DNA of 64,000 bases from Planococcus citri (taxonomy: Eukaryota > Arthropoda > Insecta > Hemiptera > Pseudococcidae): contig NC_088678.1 in assembly GCF_950023065.1 (NCBI RefSeq), positions 64,944,460-65,008,459 on the forward strand, read 5' to 3'. Both the position numbers and the translations under genes were made by a program. Shown in pieces: positions 47,691-60,511 of the stretch (position 1 is the first letter of the stretch; each line of letters opens with the position of its first letter). The notes under the pieces are model-generated. The model was not told the origin of the DNA and made no database searches. It saw nothing but the letters and a program-made list of their open reading frames with translations.

Positions 47691-48859
47691 TGATTAATTC
47701 GTTGGATAATTCCCCATTGCTTCTTATATTTTTTTCTCGGAAAAGTGATGTCATAAAACGATAACAATTTGTCGACTTCAAAAATTGAGAGAAAAAAGTG
47801 CTCGTATATGTTCGAAAAAACAATGCTTCAAAATTAACTAAACGATATCATTTTTTTTAAAAAGTTTTAAAATACGTCGAAAAAAATACACACGAAAACT
47901 CTTGCGTCCGTATACACGTGAACAATAAAATATAAACGTGCGAATTTCCTTTTCTATATTATTTCACTTTACGTTAAGTTATATTTTATGTATTCTTTAC
48001 GTCGTCGTAATATTTGGCCACGACTTCTCGAGCGAACAGCAACAACCCGGCAACATCGGTTGAAAATGTATAAACGTAAAAGTAAAACTGATTTGGAAAT
48101 ATGCCTCGAAGCTTTAGAGCGCGGTAAAGCTACAATGTGGAACCAATGGAAATCTGTACGTTAGGGTGGAGCTTTTGTTAACCAATCATATTGCTGGCAA
48201 AGGACCGTCAGCACGGTATATTTCGAAGGCGTCTGTTGATGTAAAAGGACCCGTATTTTTCGATAGGGGTGGAGGAATATGTATGAAAAGCCGCGATTTT
48301 CACTTGTTCTTGCACCTGCTTTCCGCGTTTTAACAAATGCAATACATTTTCTCTTCAACTGTAGCGTTACCGTACCCCCTTCGCAGCTTCCTCGCGTCGC
48401 CCCGCGCTCGTCGTCTCCTCCGCCGCTGCCTTTCGCTGTTGTGCCTTTTTTTTTCTCGGCGAAAAAATATATACGTATTATCGAGATAGCTGCCTTATAT
48501 GTAATACTTATGGAAACGGAGATGGAGGAAAAAAATCGTATTTTTTGAGGTGTGATGATGAGTGTGGGAGGAGGTGGGTTGAAGTATTTACTTCGCAGCG
48601 TACAAATGTGTCGATATATCAAGGGATTTCGTATATACTCGATTTTTAACCAGCCTTGATTCTGCCTGCATCGAATTAAAGGTATGCAATTTTATTAACA
48701 CCTGTGTTGACGCACCTGTGCGGTGACGATATTCTCGTTCTATTCATTGTGTGATCTCTTTTTTAGGCTTACTTTGTTGCTCTTGCTTGATGGAAAATGA
48801 AAATTGAAGGCTTTATATTACGTGGGAGAGTGAAGAAAAATATGGGGTGCCATTTAATC
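47691..48859. promoter_or_regulatory. CpG-containing low-repeat block, candidate promoter region
   Basis: Sequence from about 47850 to 48730 has frequent CpG (for example a GCGTCGCCCCGCGCTCG stretch at about 48393) and few long homopolymers. Overlapping open frames on both strands (48161-48622 minus, 48279-48548 plus) do not look protein-like. It may include a first exon of the minus-strand zinc-finger gene; not demonstrated. Confidence 0.25.
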
Positions 48860-49882
48860 GCACGACCAAAAAAACAAGTATCACGACAAGCGTTTCAAAG
48901 TTTCACGGCTGAAAAATGCATTCCCGACCAAAAAAGGTTTACCCGACCAAAAATGGTTTCGCACGACGAGATAAGTCATTCAACAACAAATAAATAAATT
49001 CACGACATTTTATTACTTTCACCTGTCATTTAAGGGGAACAACGACGACATTTCAAAGTCAGAAAAATACATATTACCGACGAAATTAAAAATTTTAAAA
49101 ATGCTAAAATTTGATTGGAAATACAAAAAAAAGGTTAAAAAACCAAGTACGAATAAATATTCATTGAAGTAGAAGGGCTTTTGTAGCCTTTGTGGGTCGG
49201 CCCCTCTTCCTTTTCTGCCCCAATGGAACGCCTATTATTTTTTTTCAAATTGGCATTTGAAAGTTTCAATCCAGATTTAAGGTACTTGAAATTAATTTTT
49301 TCGAAATTTTGAAAATGTGTATTGAAGGTCCACATCAGGGTCTCGGAAAACATTTTTATCATATTTTTAATTTTAAGTCATTCCCTTTTTTATCCATATG
49401 CATTTGAAAAAACAAAATTATAAGACCTTTTTGCAGTGACTTTTTTTTTTGCGTAATTTTGGTCAAAACAGCTGGAAATAATTATGTGAAAAATCATATT
49501 TTTTCCAGTACTCTTTCAAAAATGATGAACAAGTTGAAGAAAAAGACTGAAACTAGTACATTTTCTCGCCAGATGAGTAAAACAAAGACTAAAATTGGAA
49601 CATTAAAATTTGCGGGAGGGAAAATATTTTAAAAATAGCAGTGAATTGGGTTTTCATCTCTTGAAATCATGATAATTTGGGTGAAATTTTATTATTTTTT
49701 GTTCGTCGTGAATAATGTTATGCAGTCGTGTTTATTGTTATCTCATACTACATCCTCCGTCGTTCCTACCTACTTTACTGTCGGGCTTTATCCTGGCGTG
49801 AAAGTTTATATTTGATTGTCGTTCATTCAGCCTTTTTGGTCGTTACGTATGCTCGTCGTGATACTTGTTTTTTTGGTCGTGC
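48860..49882. mobile_element. 1,023-bp element with perfect 28-bp terminal inverted repeats
   Basis: Bases 48860-48887 (starting GCACGACCAAAAAAACAAGT) are the exact inverse of 49855-49882. Next to the ends are further ACGACCAAAAA words (48915-48952, and inverted at about 49836), typical of subterminal transposase-binding repeats. No transposase frame is inside. The flanks (TTTAATC on the left, AAAATATT on the right) show no clear target-site duplication. Superfamily unknown. Confidence 0.75.
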
Positions 49883-51149
49883 AAAATATTAGTACCCAAA
49901 AATATGCCCAAACGTAATTCAAAATTGTTGCGGTGGGATGGTGCAGTTTGAGAGATTTTTCATTGAGCCAATATTTCTCAAAATATTATGTACTATGGAT
50001 ATCTTGAGGTCTTATAGCCACATTCTTGTGTTTTTTTCTACCCAGTAGGTTTTTCATTTGATTTGTTGTGCTGTGAAGTACTGAAGAAATCTGAAAATTT
50101 TCTCAGTATTTGAGGAAGCCCTAGTAAAGCCTGAGTAAAGTTCAACTGAATACCTAATTGTCAAAAAATGCAGTTTTTCATTTTTTATGAAAAATCAGTT
50201 TTGGGGGAAAACTTGAGATCCTTCGCATAGTATAAAGGAAGACGAAATTTCCCACCAACACGATGTGATGATTTTTTTATCCACTTTTTGGTGAAACCGA
50301 AAGGTCAGGTACCTACCATTTTTTCTGCCTCGGTAGGAGTGAGGGGGGGAGCTTTCTGTGCGTTCTAGGGTCCAAAGATCACGATTAGACCACTCATTCA
50401 AATTTGGGTTTCCTTGTTTATTTAGTCATTTATTTATTTATTTTTAAATTTAATTTACGAGTCATTTAGTTAAATTTTTTTAAGGGAGTCGTTTGAATTT
50501 CTAAACCGTCTTGCTTTTGAGATATTTTAAAAAGTTTGTCTTGAAGCAATTGTGGTGAAAATTTTCATTTTTTTTTCGTTTCTTTTTTTGAAAATACAAT
50601 TTTTTTGATCAATTTTTTTGCTGGCTTTGTTTTTTAAATTCTTGAAACAGAAATCAAGAAGGTGAACTTGGCTTTTTTTTGGTAAAATAAAGTACCTATT
50701 AATTTCAAATTGATGAAAAATGTTCATAAAATCTCATTCTGTAGACTTTGTTATTGTGTTAGTCAACTAGCCATAGTTATAAAATTTGATAGTTTGTACA
50801 AAATCAGCTGATGATACTGTAGGTAATATTTGCTTGAAAATGCTTTCTGAATAGAACGGAAAAGGGGAAAAATATCTTGAAGATGCACCTAACAGGATGT
50901 TTTTTGGGGAAAATCACGAAAAGTAAGATTCGAATCACGAATCATCGTGATAAATAAATACGAACCTCGAATCATTGATTCTAAAAAGTCATTTGAAACA
51001 TGATTATCTTCAAATCATTTTTAATTCAACACGTGTTTATCTTCGTGTGGTACATATAAAAATCACTCTCCGATACCTACCCAAAATTGTTGGTATATTA
51101 GAAAACGACCAAAGCTTTCAAAATTTGTGTGAAATTGAATCATGATCTG
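49883..51149. other. Non-coding, A+T-rich
   Basis: No gene is seen. A short TTTA-rich stretch at about 50415-50445 may be another LINE tail or a simple repeat. Confidence 0.35.
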
Positions 51150-51760
51150 TCAAAAATTTAAAAAGTATAATAAAATTATAAAATCGATCTCCCAGTTATT
51201 GAAAATTACAGTAAATTGATGAAAAATGAGCACACAATTAATCAGTGTTTTGCGAAAGTTGCTTAAAAATTTGTTGAAATGAGACAGAAATTTGTTGAAA
51301 TTTACTGAAAATTGAGCAATGCATTGTGAAAGTGCTTGACTACGAAAAATTAATATTTTTGAGAATTGCATAAATTGATCAAATGTTATCAAAATAAAAT
51401 GAAATTCAGAAAAAATTACTCCAAGTAGAATCATAAAAATTATAAAATTGGCTTAAAAATAACTTCAGTATTACCAGAAATTGATGGAAGTGCAGTTAAA
51501 TTGCGCAAAGCTGTGCAATAATTGCTTAAAACATAATTTGGACTTGTTAGAATGCCATGAAAATATCTGTAAACAGCCAAAATTTCTTGAAATTCCTCAA
51601 AATTCGAGTAAAATCTTGCAAAAGTAGATTTGATCTTTCGAAATTGGATGAAAACTTGTCAGAATTGTAGAAAGACTTACGAAATTTGTCAAGCTGACTT
51701 CTGAATTTTTCAAAATCACCATAAATTGATGAAAATTGAAGCGAAGTCTCCTCTCCAAGG
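51150..51760. repeat. Degenerate A-rich tandem repeat
   Basis: Phrases such as AAATTGATGAAAA, TTGAGCAATGCATTGTGAAAGTGCTT and TTGCGAAAGTTGCTTAAAA return with a loose period near 100 bases. They look like the inverse of the T-rich array at 21070-22560. A similar stretch is at 52920-53420. Confidence 0.4.
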
Positions 51761-52009
51761 AAATTTTCGAATCGTGGACAGATATGTTTCTTGCTCAGTT
51801 AACTCAATGTTCAGAATTACATTTGAAAAAAAATCTGACAGAATACGTATCAGTAAGTCATTTGTGAAAGTCTGATGTAATTTTAGTGATTCATTTCTCT
51901 CCCCCCCCCAGTCTAATATAGTGTCAGAAAATCAACAAAAAAATTTCTTCAAGTTTTTGTGAGTCTGATGTAATGTCCGAAAGGCAGCAGATTTTTTCAA
52001 AATTCAACC

Positions 52010-52520
52010 TTTTTTTTTTTTTTTTTTTTTTTTTTTGAGTGTTTGTAATTACTTGATTATTACACCCGTCGTATGGGATTTAAATCGAGTTGGTAAGGTC
52101 AAGTTTTTTAATTAGATCTAAGAATTTTTTAATTTCGGAATGGTCGTCTGGTATGAATAGGGATCTTTCGTCTATTTGTAGGGATAGTCTGTGCTGATGT
52201 AAGGAGGGACAGTGAAATAGTAAGTGTTGGACAGGTATAAGTTCTGACAGGCAGAACTGACATGTGGGTTTTGGGGCCTTTTCAAAGAGGTGATTGTGTG
52301 TGATTTTTGTGTGGCCAATTCTCAGTCTGGTTATAATGATTTCTTCAAGTCTGTTTAAGTGGGAGAGGTTTTTCCAAGGATGGACTAATTTTTTATGTTG
52401 AAAGAGCTTGTTTGTGGTTTGGAGGGACCAAAAGTTTTGCCATTTCTTAAGTGTGCTTTGGGTGAAGATAGATTTGAGGTCGTCAGCTGTGATAAATGTA
52501 ACCTGATACCAAATAATCGT
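52010..52520 (-). mobile_element. 5'-truncated antisense copy of the same LINE family
   Basis: The T-run at 52010-52036 is the poly(A) tail of a minus-strand insertion. Upstream of it the minus strand reads, without interruption, the last 130 or so residues of the ORF2 found at 26820-29441. Shared blocks include LSHLNR.EEIIITRLRIGHTK, the CCHC knuckle (CQFC...QHLLF.C) and a stop after LTNSI (versus LSNQI). The copies differ by many substitutions, so they are relatives, not recent duplicates. The match fades near 52510-52520. Confidence 0.85.
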
Positions 52521-53689
52521 ATTTTTTCAAGTTTTTCAAAATCTGGCACAAAATGTCAAGAAGGCAACAATATTCTTTTCCAAAGCAGCCCGATGCTTAG
52601 AATCTGGAAAAAATGTGTGACAAAATATCAGAAAGTGAATTCTGAAAGTTTGACTCAATTTTAGTAGGTAATTTTATTAATTTTTTTCCAGATTCTTAGA
52701 AGTCTGACATATTGGTATTTTTTTTCTTTTTCAAAAGTTCTCATAAGTCGATTCGATCAAATTTTTTTTACAAGTTTTTGAAAGTTTGACATGATGTTAG
52801 TAAGTCGAATGAAGTTTGTTTGCAAACGTTTTCAAAAGTCAGCGTCACGCTCATCTGCGTGACGGAAATTTTGAAAAGACCCCCCCCCCCACGTGAAAAA
52901 CATATCCCCATGTCAAAATCAGAGCAATCGAGCGAAAATGTCATGAAAGTAGTTGAAAATTACTGAAATTAGATGAAATACCTCAAAAGAGTAAAATATC
53001 GCAATGATATCCAAAATCAAAAAAATTGCAGATACAAAATGCATAATTAAAAAGTGATTAAATTTTTTTTATCAAAATTGAATGTCATTTTTGCGAAAAT
53101 TACGTTCGGTAGGTATCCCAGAAAAACTGTAATTATTGTCATAAATCTTGCCAAAAATTATCAAAAAATTGATGAAATTTTGGGCACAAATTGCGTAAAA
53201 CAAGGTTGAAATGGAAATGTTTTAAAATTTTATGCAAATTCATTTTATAAAATGATCAAAATGTGATGAAAAATCTCGGAATTTTAGCAAAATTTCGCAA
53301 AAGCTCAGGAGGAGTTACTAATAAACTTGTTCAAATTGGACCTATCATAAAAGTGGAATAAAATTTCGTAAAAATTACACGAATTATCTTAAAAACTTGA
53401 AATTTTAGTAAAATTGAGGCGATCTTGGCAACATAACATTCTTCAAAGCTGATAAAGTGTCTCAAAATTTTGAGTAGAAGGTTGAAAAAATAAAAAGTAA
53501 AGTCTTGCGATAAAGAGAACGAGGAACTAAAATGTGATTCGTGAACAGCTGATTCATGTCTCATCATGGTTGTATGAATCACGAATCACAGCTACAGAAA
53601 AAGTTATTCAAATCAAAGATCATGAATCACGTTTGAAAAAATTATTCAAACTCGACATTTTTTTATCCGAATCGTGATTCGAATCGCAT
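52521..53689. other. Non-coding, degenerate repeats
   Basis: AAGTTTTTGAAAGTCTGACAT-like phrases repeat on both sides of the LINE copy (51830-52000 and 52540-52850). The region 52920-53420 is A-rich and loosely periodic. There is a C-run at about 52880. No gene. Confidence 0.4.
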
Positions 53690-55750
53690 CATGATCCGAG
53701 TAGTTCCCTACCCCGGATCCGCACCATATTTACTTGTATTTCCCAAATCCATAACTCAGCAAAATTGTCCAGCCCATTGCTTAGTTTTCTTTCCTTTTCT
53801 AGACCAACTCTCCGCAATGCTACAATTAATTCACCCTTCGTATTTAGTTTACTTCTGCGGTATATCATTAAGAAGAAAAATTGCTAACGCTCAGTGTACG
53901 TATACGACGATATTTGCTAGCGAATTGTGCATGTATTGTGTGGTACAAAGAGCATATTCGCATCAGCGATATGGGTAATATTGAAAAGCTTCGATCTGAA
54001 GGCAATATGGTCCAAATACGTTCATTACTTTGGTCGTGGCCGGCGCGACGAGCAAGACAGAATAGCTAGATAGACGAAAAGAGGGCACTGTACGAGTGTA
54101 CGATGACTGCCTATAGGAAAATTATTGATTAGTTATTCGACTGGTTTGCGGGTCAGACCCCCTGCAAAGTATTAACTATGAATAGAGTCGGCAGCTAGCA
54201 TGTGTTAGCGGGGACCCGTATATATACTCCTGTAGTACGTGCCGACGATGACGACAAGTTTCAACTACAATGATAGACGCCAGATGCCAGATTTTTTGCA
54301 TTCTCTATTGTTCGTCGTATAGGGTACAATGCGTCCAAGATGAGGAGCAGAAGTATCCTCGCGTGATCACGAGAAGGGGTAGTGAGGTGAGTTAAACCCT
54401 TATACCGAAGCAGGTTTTAATCTAAACCAAAGGCAAAAAAAGAAGGGAACAAGTGCACCGTTTGTACTGGTAACGAATGTTGCTACGAAACATATGGGAC
54501 GCTATTAGAGAGTACTGTATGTGTATAACCCACCGAAGCGGCGGTGGCGGTGCTCTTTTGTTGTCTTGATTGTCCACATGGTATAGTCAACATTAACTCT
54601 CGGCCCTATTCATTGGATTTAAATTGTAATCGTGGCGAAAAGCCGCGATTAATCGAAATTAAATGCTAAATCCCGAAATGATCGCGATGCTAAGTCCATG
54701 CCAAGGTTGGGGGCTGATGCGGTGTGTAAGCCAAGTGGTGTTATGTTCCAAGAGGTCTGGGTGTTGAGTTGCCTGGTAGGTACTGCAGAGAGTGAATCGT
54801 CGTTCGTTTATGGCTGGATGATACCGAAACCGGAACGAAAATAGCGTTAAGGATGGATTCGTTAGGGAATCTCATTCGTCAATAGTCTATTAGATGAGCA
54901 CTGAGCAGATAGGGATGTCAAAAGGTATCAATTGCTGGTGCCTTTAATGTTGAAAGAGTCATAAAAAAACAATTTAATTCTTTTTTAGGGAGATCCGGCT
55001 AAATATAACTTCTTTCAGTTGATAATAATACATAAGATAAGCTCTTAATTCACACCTTTAATATTTCACCAATCAAATCGAGCCCACTCGCGAACAAATT
55101 CCAAACCGAAATTCGCGCCAAAAATCTCGCCTCGCCCATCTTATTAAACGATCATCTCCATAACAGCTCATTTTTCTCTCAACATCGCCGAGCTCGATGA
55201 ACAAGAAGAAGAAGAGCGAAAAGTACATATCTAATACACAGCTAGCAAACTATACAGTAGCAAGACGCGGACTAAGACAAATGATATTAAAATAACATCG
55301 AAGAATATATACTTTAAAAACTCGAATATCTTTATCGTTTTCGACATCTATGGCAAATTTGGCGATGGGCTGCGGCCTTCGCCCGCATCGCTGCTTCTTT
55401 CCTTTCGGCAAAAACGTTCTTTTTATTATCTCCTTAAAGCGGAGTTTTTCGCATTAAAATCGAAATAAATTGATAAAAGTTTTTCGTTGGCGAAACTGCA
55501 TAATCACGACGTTCGTCGTAGTAATAATAACACCAACTATACCCCGAAATCATATCTGCGGCCGCAATCTGAATATAATGATTATAAATCATTTCGCTAA
55601 CGTCGAAGACAATTAATATCTGCATCACTTACTTTTTTGCCGTTATCTTTTAATATTTTCCATTCGTATTTTAAACGCGAGCGGCAAGGCGCTTTTTAAT
55701 TTCAACGATGGTGTTATTAATTTTTAGTATGGGATGCGCCTGGCGCAGAA
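53690..55750. promoter_or_regulatory. Low-repeat, CpG-containing block, candidate conserved non-coding sequence
   Basis: For about 2 kb there are few homopolymers and many CpG words. The part at 55080-55740 is the least repeat-like, with TAAT-rich homeodomain-type sites (AATAATAACACC, TTATTAATTTTTAG) next to CpG-rich segments (TGCGGCCGCAATC). No exon with splice sites can be defined. A developmental enhancer or a first exon is possible. Confidence 0.3.
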
Positions 55751-57249
55751 TCCTCTATGACTTTTCGAGAGACATTGTATTCATTTCTTCTGTCTTTTTC
55801 TTGGTGTTTGGCTTGGTCTCAGCAGTAGCTTTTGGTGTGTAAGTAGGTATATTTCTTATTGTCGATGAAGGTCACTGTTTTTGATTCGGGAAGATTGACG
55901 GTATTGAAATCGAATGTGTCTGTTTTGTGACTAGTTTGGTTTGTTCTTAAATGTACTGGGTGTTCTGTTGCAGGTATTGAATAATTCTCTTGGCAATTCT
56001 GCAACCCAAAGTACACAGGTAAAAATTGAATTGCCACTTCCAAAAATGGAACGGGCGAAGTTACTCGTGTGAGGTGTTCACTCTAGATTCAAAAGTTGAA
56101 TAGGTAGATAGGTTGACATTAATTTCATCAAATGGCATAACGTTGAAAGAGTGTGAAAAAGGTTCTTTTCAATTTTAGCTCAACTTTAAAATTGAATTCG
56201 TTGCGATCAGGTAAAATTTTCATTTGCTCTTGCAGCTTCTTCAACTTATGTTCAGAGTTGAAGACACTGAGACATTTTCAAAATTTCAATCGGTCTGATT
56301 TGACCAAGTTCTAGAAAAACCGTATCGTTTTTCATCAAATTGAAGGATGAGAAAGCTAAGCCCAACGTGTAGATGAACATATTCCTATAAATGCTCTTTC
56401 GTTTTGAAAATCCGGCCCGGAGGACCAAAATGTTTTGCGACTATTTGCAAAATCTGAGTTTTTTTTTTTTTTTTAAGGAAACTGTTATTTTTTATACGTT
56501 ACTTTATTTCAATTAAAACTATCGATATTTTTTATAAATACTTAAAATATTTTGGTCCTCCGGGCCAGATTTTTGAAATGCAGAAGCATTCACAGGGTCG
56601 CCATCATCATTTTGGCTTTGAGTTTGGCTATCTTATTTTTCTATTTCTTCATACTCATCAAAAAATTGAGATTTTTGCCGGAAAGTTTTGGTCCCTAGGG
56701 CCGGATTTTTCATGCACACAAGCATCATAGACATGTGTTTATCTCAGTTTTGGGTTTCGCTTTCTTTTTCTTTTTTTTTCACATTTCCTTCGTCCATTAG
56801 CAAATTTAAAAAGTTAGGATTTTCAGGGACTTGTCCTCGTCATAACTGAAATTTTTGAATCTCGTATACATTATTTCTCAAAGTATTGTATGATTTTCTT
56901 CCGAATTGAAATTTTTCCTGTAATAAATTTTACTTCCGTTGGTTTAGTGGTGCTCTCTATCGAAATGTTCAGCCAGTACAAAATCTTTGCTATTTTAATT
57001 GGTAAAAATAGGTGTGGTTGTCCTGTGTGTTGAATTTGCTTTTCATTGTATTATTTTCATTCCAAATTTAATGCACTAAATGTGGAATTTGTTTCTCTCG
57101 TGGTCGACTGTTCGTGTACATTTTACTCTGAGTAAGAATCTTGTTGATTTTTTTGGAAGAGGGGGGCGAGGATTGAGTGGAATGATTTCTTGAAATTTTG
57201 TAGGAAGTGTAGAAAGGTATAAGTGATAAACTGGTGGTTTTAAAATTCT
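55751..57249. other. Non-coding with a GGCCCGGAGGACC inverted repeat
   Basis: Bases 56414-56430 (GGCCCGGAGGACCAAAA) pair perfectly with 56550-56566. A third, similar copy is at 56686-56704. The sequence after each core (GGATTTTT..ATGCA..AAGCAT) is also related, so this is a local repeat with one unit inverted. No gene. Confidence 0.55.
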
Positions 57250-58030
57250 GATTCACTAAATGAAAATTTATTCTAGAAATCACAAAAAAATGTAATTATA
57301 CTTGTAATTTATTAGGTAAGTACTATTTAAAAAATACATTTGAAATAATCACAAAAAAGCTTCAAACCAAGTCATCATTAAACAATTTATTCACTTGAAA
57401 TCATTTCAAAAAAAAAATCCATTTGTCATCACTTGAAAAAAAAATCATTTGAATTCAACCCTAAAAAATCAATTTTAAATCGTCATAAAAAATTCTTATT
57501 TGAATGTTTGAAACATTAAATTGTAAATCACTACATGAAAATTCATTATAAAAATCACCAAAAAAGTGTAGGTACCTATATCTATACTAAAAATTACTAC
57601 AAAAAAAAGTAATTTGAAATAATCACAATAGAATTCGAAACAAATTCATCATTGTACAACTTTTTTAAAATGATTTTATTCAATGTCGCTCGACTCTTAT
57701 TAATCATCACAAAAAATCCACTTGAAATCATTCCAAAAAAAATTATTTCTCATCACTTGAAAAAATGCATTAGAACTCAACCCTAATAAATCCATTTAAA
57801 ATTGCTAAAAAAAAATCCAAGCTGAATTTCAAAAAATGAAATTTTAAATCATTAAACAGAAATTTATTCTAAAAATCATCGAAAAAGTTTATTAAAAATT
57901 ACCACAAAAAAATTCATTTGAAATATTTACGAAAAAGTTCCAAAGTAATCATCACGAAAAATTCACTTGAAATCACTCCAAAAAAATTCATTTTTCATAA
58001 TAATTAGAATTCAACATTTAAAAAAATTTC
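57250..58030. repeat. Three diverged tandem copies of a unit of about 300 bp
   Basis: ATCACTA..TGAAAATT.ATT.TA.AAATCAC starts copies at about 57250, 57525 and 57846. Each is followed by AATTTGAAAT.ATCAC and CACTTGAAATCA.TCCAAAAAAA in the same order. A-rich and non-coding. Confidence 0.65.
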
Positions 58031-60465
58031 AAAACACAAAAAAAAAATGAACACGCACAATTTTGAAACAACTTTTCGATAGCACAGCATAGTCACAAAC
58101 TAATTTAATACAATTAAATAGATTGTAGGACTACGTAAAAACGTGCTTCCTAAAATTTAAAGATCTTCTCTAATGTTACCCTTTAATTTGTTCAATTTTG
58201 ATGAACTGAGTTCTGAAGTCTTGAGAAGAAAGTGTGCAAATCTGTTGAGTGCATTTTTTTGTCGTTAGGTGGAAGGGAAAAACATTGTAGAAAGTTGAAA
58301 GCAGGAAATTTGGAAATGGTCTTTGGCAAGTTCTGATATTTAGTGCAAAAGTTTTCGTGCATTTTTCACACCCTTCCCTTCCCCCCATATTTTTTTTGCC
58401 AAAATGTACAAAAAATTCACAAAATCCAAATATTTCTTCCCCTTTTTGAGATTGTTGGAGCTTGATCTCATTCACAATAGGGTCATCCGTGACGTATTAA
58501 ATATGTTTTTCCAGGGAGAGAAATTAAAAAATATTTTAAACAAAAATGGTACCTACCTTGAAGTGCACGCAGTTTTTTCAAGATGCATACTCACGCCTAT
58601 GAAAATGATTTTTCCCGACTATGCCAACACGACCATGCCCGATTAAAACGGTACACAATCGAGTCCAAATTAACGCCACTCCATCGCCTCGCAGCTTCGC
58701 ATCATGTCGCGCCCGCCAACGCTGAAACCAAAAATAAAATGTAATTTATCCACTTCTCTCAATATACCAATCGTATTCGATTTGTAATGGATTGTTTTCC
58801 ACAGGGACGTTATAGGTACTTTCTCGGTAGTACGTATAACACCGACCGTGTCAAATTTACCAACAACAGCTCACAAGACACGAGACGAAATAAGCTTACG
58901 AGATTGCTCAGCGAAACGACACAACTTTGTAATCAATCCTTCTACCCGAGACATTTTCAATCAGATATCAACAGCTGAGCTTCTAATCAACTCGCGCCCG
59001 TACTTATGGGAATTTCCGGTTCGACTGCACCAGCGTCTCGGAAATAATTGCTTTGTTATTGTGAGAAGTAGAAAAAATTATTCGATTGGATCGTACTATG
59101 TAGTATTCAGCTACTCGTAGCATCCCACATGGAGACAAATTCTCTTATATTCGATGAAAAAAGTTTCATCAAAAAGTTTCCAGTCACCTTTACGAAAGTC
59201 AATAGGCTATACTGCGAGCAACCTACATTTTCGCACGTTCTTTCAATATGGTAATCAGTGAATAGCAAATTAGTTTCATTCGAATAATCAAATTTATTAT
59301 CTATACAAGCAAACACGTAGTAGCTCTAATAAGGCCCTCCAAAAAAAAACTGCCTACCTACGCACCCAAGACCTACACGAATCAGCGAAAATTTACCTAT
59401 AAGAATTACCAGCACCCCCTTGCATCTTGCTGAACCTTTTCTTCGCACACGTAGAGATATAGGTAAAAGCCGAAAGTGAAAACATCACAGCCTGCTTATC
59501 TGTATGTGCATAAATTACGAAGACGAAGAGGTAAGCGAGGTGGGCCTTTAAAGTATGCAGAAGGAGAGAGAGACAGAGAGAGAGAGAAAAAAAGACAAAA
59601 GCCACGGGTTATATTTTCTTCGCTCTTTATAATGGTGATTAAAGCTAAGTTTTCCGAACCTTTTTATCTCGCCACATTCGTAAACGCTACGGCGGGGTTT
59701 ATTTAACCCCCAAGAGGTTAGGCTAAAGGGATGTTGCCGATTAAGGGTTGCCGCTGGCTGCCTTGCCAAAAGGATAAGGGGAAAGAGGGTACTCGTTTCT
59801 TTGTCTCTCTCACTCTATCTCTCTTCCAATTTTCAATTGAAACATATCCAGTGGTTTGTCTTTCCTCGTCTATTACTACACACTCACACTGTTCGGTTCT
59901 TTAGTGACGCTCATCAATTGATCATTCAATTCCAATTTTTCCATTTCGTTTGCTTTATAGACTCTTGCTTTTGCTGCTTTTTTTTCGCCTCTTCTATTCC
60001 TTCGATTGTACGTACGTCTACGTATATGTATAGTTAACAAAATAAACGATTTCTACATCTCTATGTGTGTAAGTGTACTGTGCATGTGGAGCACCGCGAG
60101 CCGCAGTCGAGGTTTTGTGAAAAAAATTCTTCGTTTGAAGCCGACTTCGGCACGCTATGCCATCGTGTCGCCTTCGATTCGCGCTCCGATGAGTTAATCC
60201 GCGTCAATTTGTCGAACAATGTAGATTTGTGGTTCTGTATTGTAATGGGTCTTATGGACCTTTTCAATTAAATGATTGACGAACTGAATAATTAATACTT
60301 TCACTTTATTTCACGAATTTAACACAAGTATATACAGAAACAATAAGCTTAAACCGAAGCTAAACTTAAGACTTTCGTCTACAAGATAGAAAACCGAATC
60401 ATACCAAACCCTGGACTCACCAGAGTATTTGTAGGGAAAAATCATCATGTAAAGGGTTGGCTAAA
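58031..60465. other. No gene recognised; CpG-containing segments
   Basis: 58480-59110 and 59990-60300 are less repetitive and carry CpG. There is a GAGA-type purine tract at 59556-59590. On the minus strand 60240-60420 reads like a transcript end (GAAATAAAG at about 60310) followed by an open 50-codon frame, which could be part of an LTR or of a gene's exon; not resolved. Confidence 0.25.
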
Positions 60466-60511
60466 AGACATTTTGACTTAAATTGCTTAGACATTTTGAC
60501 TTAAATTGCTT
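60466..60511. repeat. Perfect 23-bp direct repeat, two copies
   Basis: AGACATTTTGACTTAAATTG followed by CTT occurs at 60466-60488 and again at 60489-60511 with no difference, directly before a double inverted repeat. Confidence 0.95.

Noticed and set aside
48161..48622. 153-codon minus-strand open frame in a CpG-containing block
   Set aside because: Overlaps an equally open plus-strand frame, has no domain pattern and no supporting splice or start context; likely chance in a stop-poor region.
52010..52036. T-run as a plain homopolymer
   Set aside because: Reinterpreted as the poly(A) tail of the antisense LINE copy because coding sequence follows directly.
60240..60420. Possible LTR of the envelope-bearing element
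   Set aside because: Minus strand has an AATAAA-like signal and short open frame, but no matching second LTR, primer-binding site or TG..CA ends could be identified.
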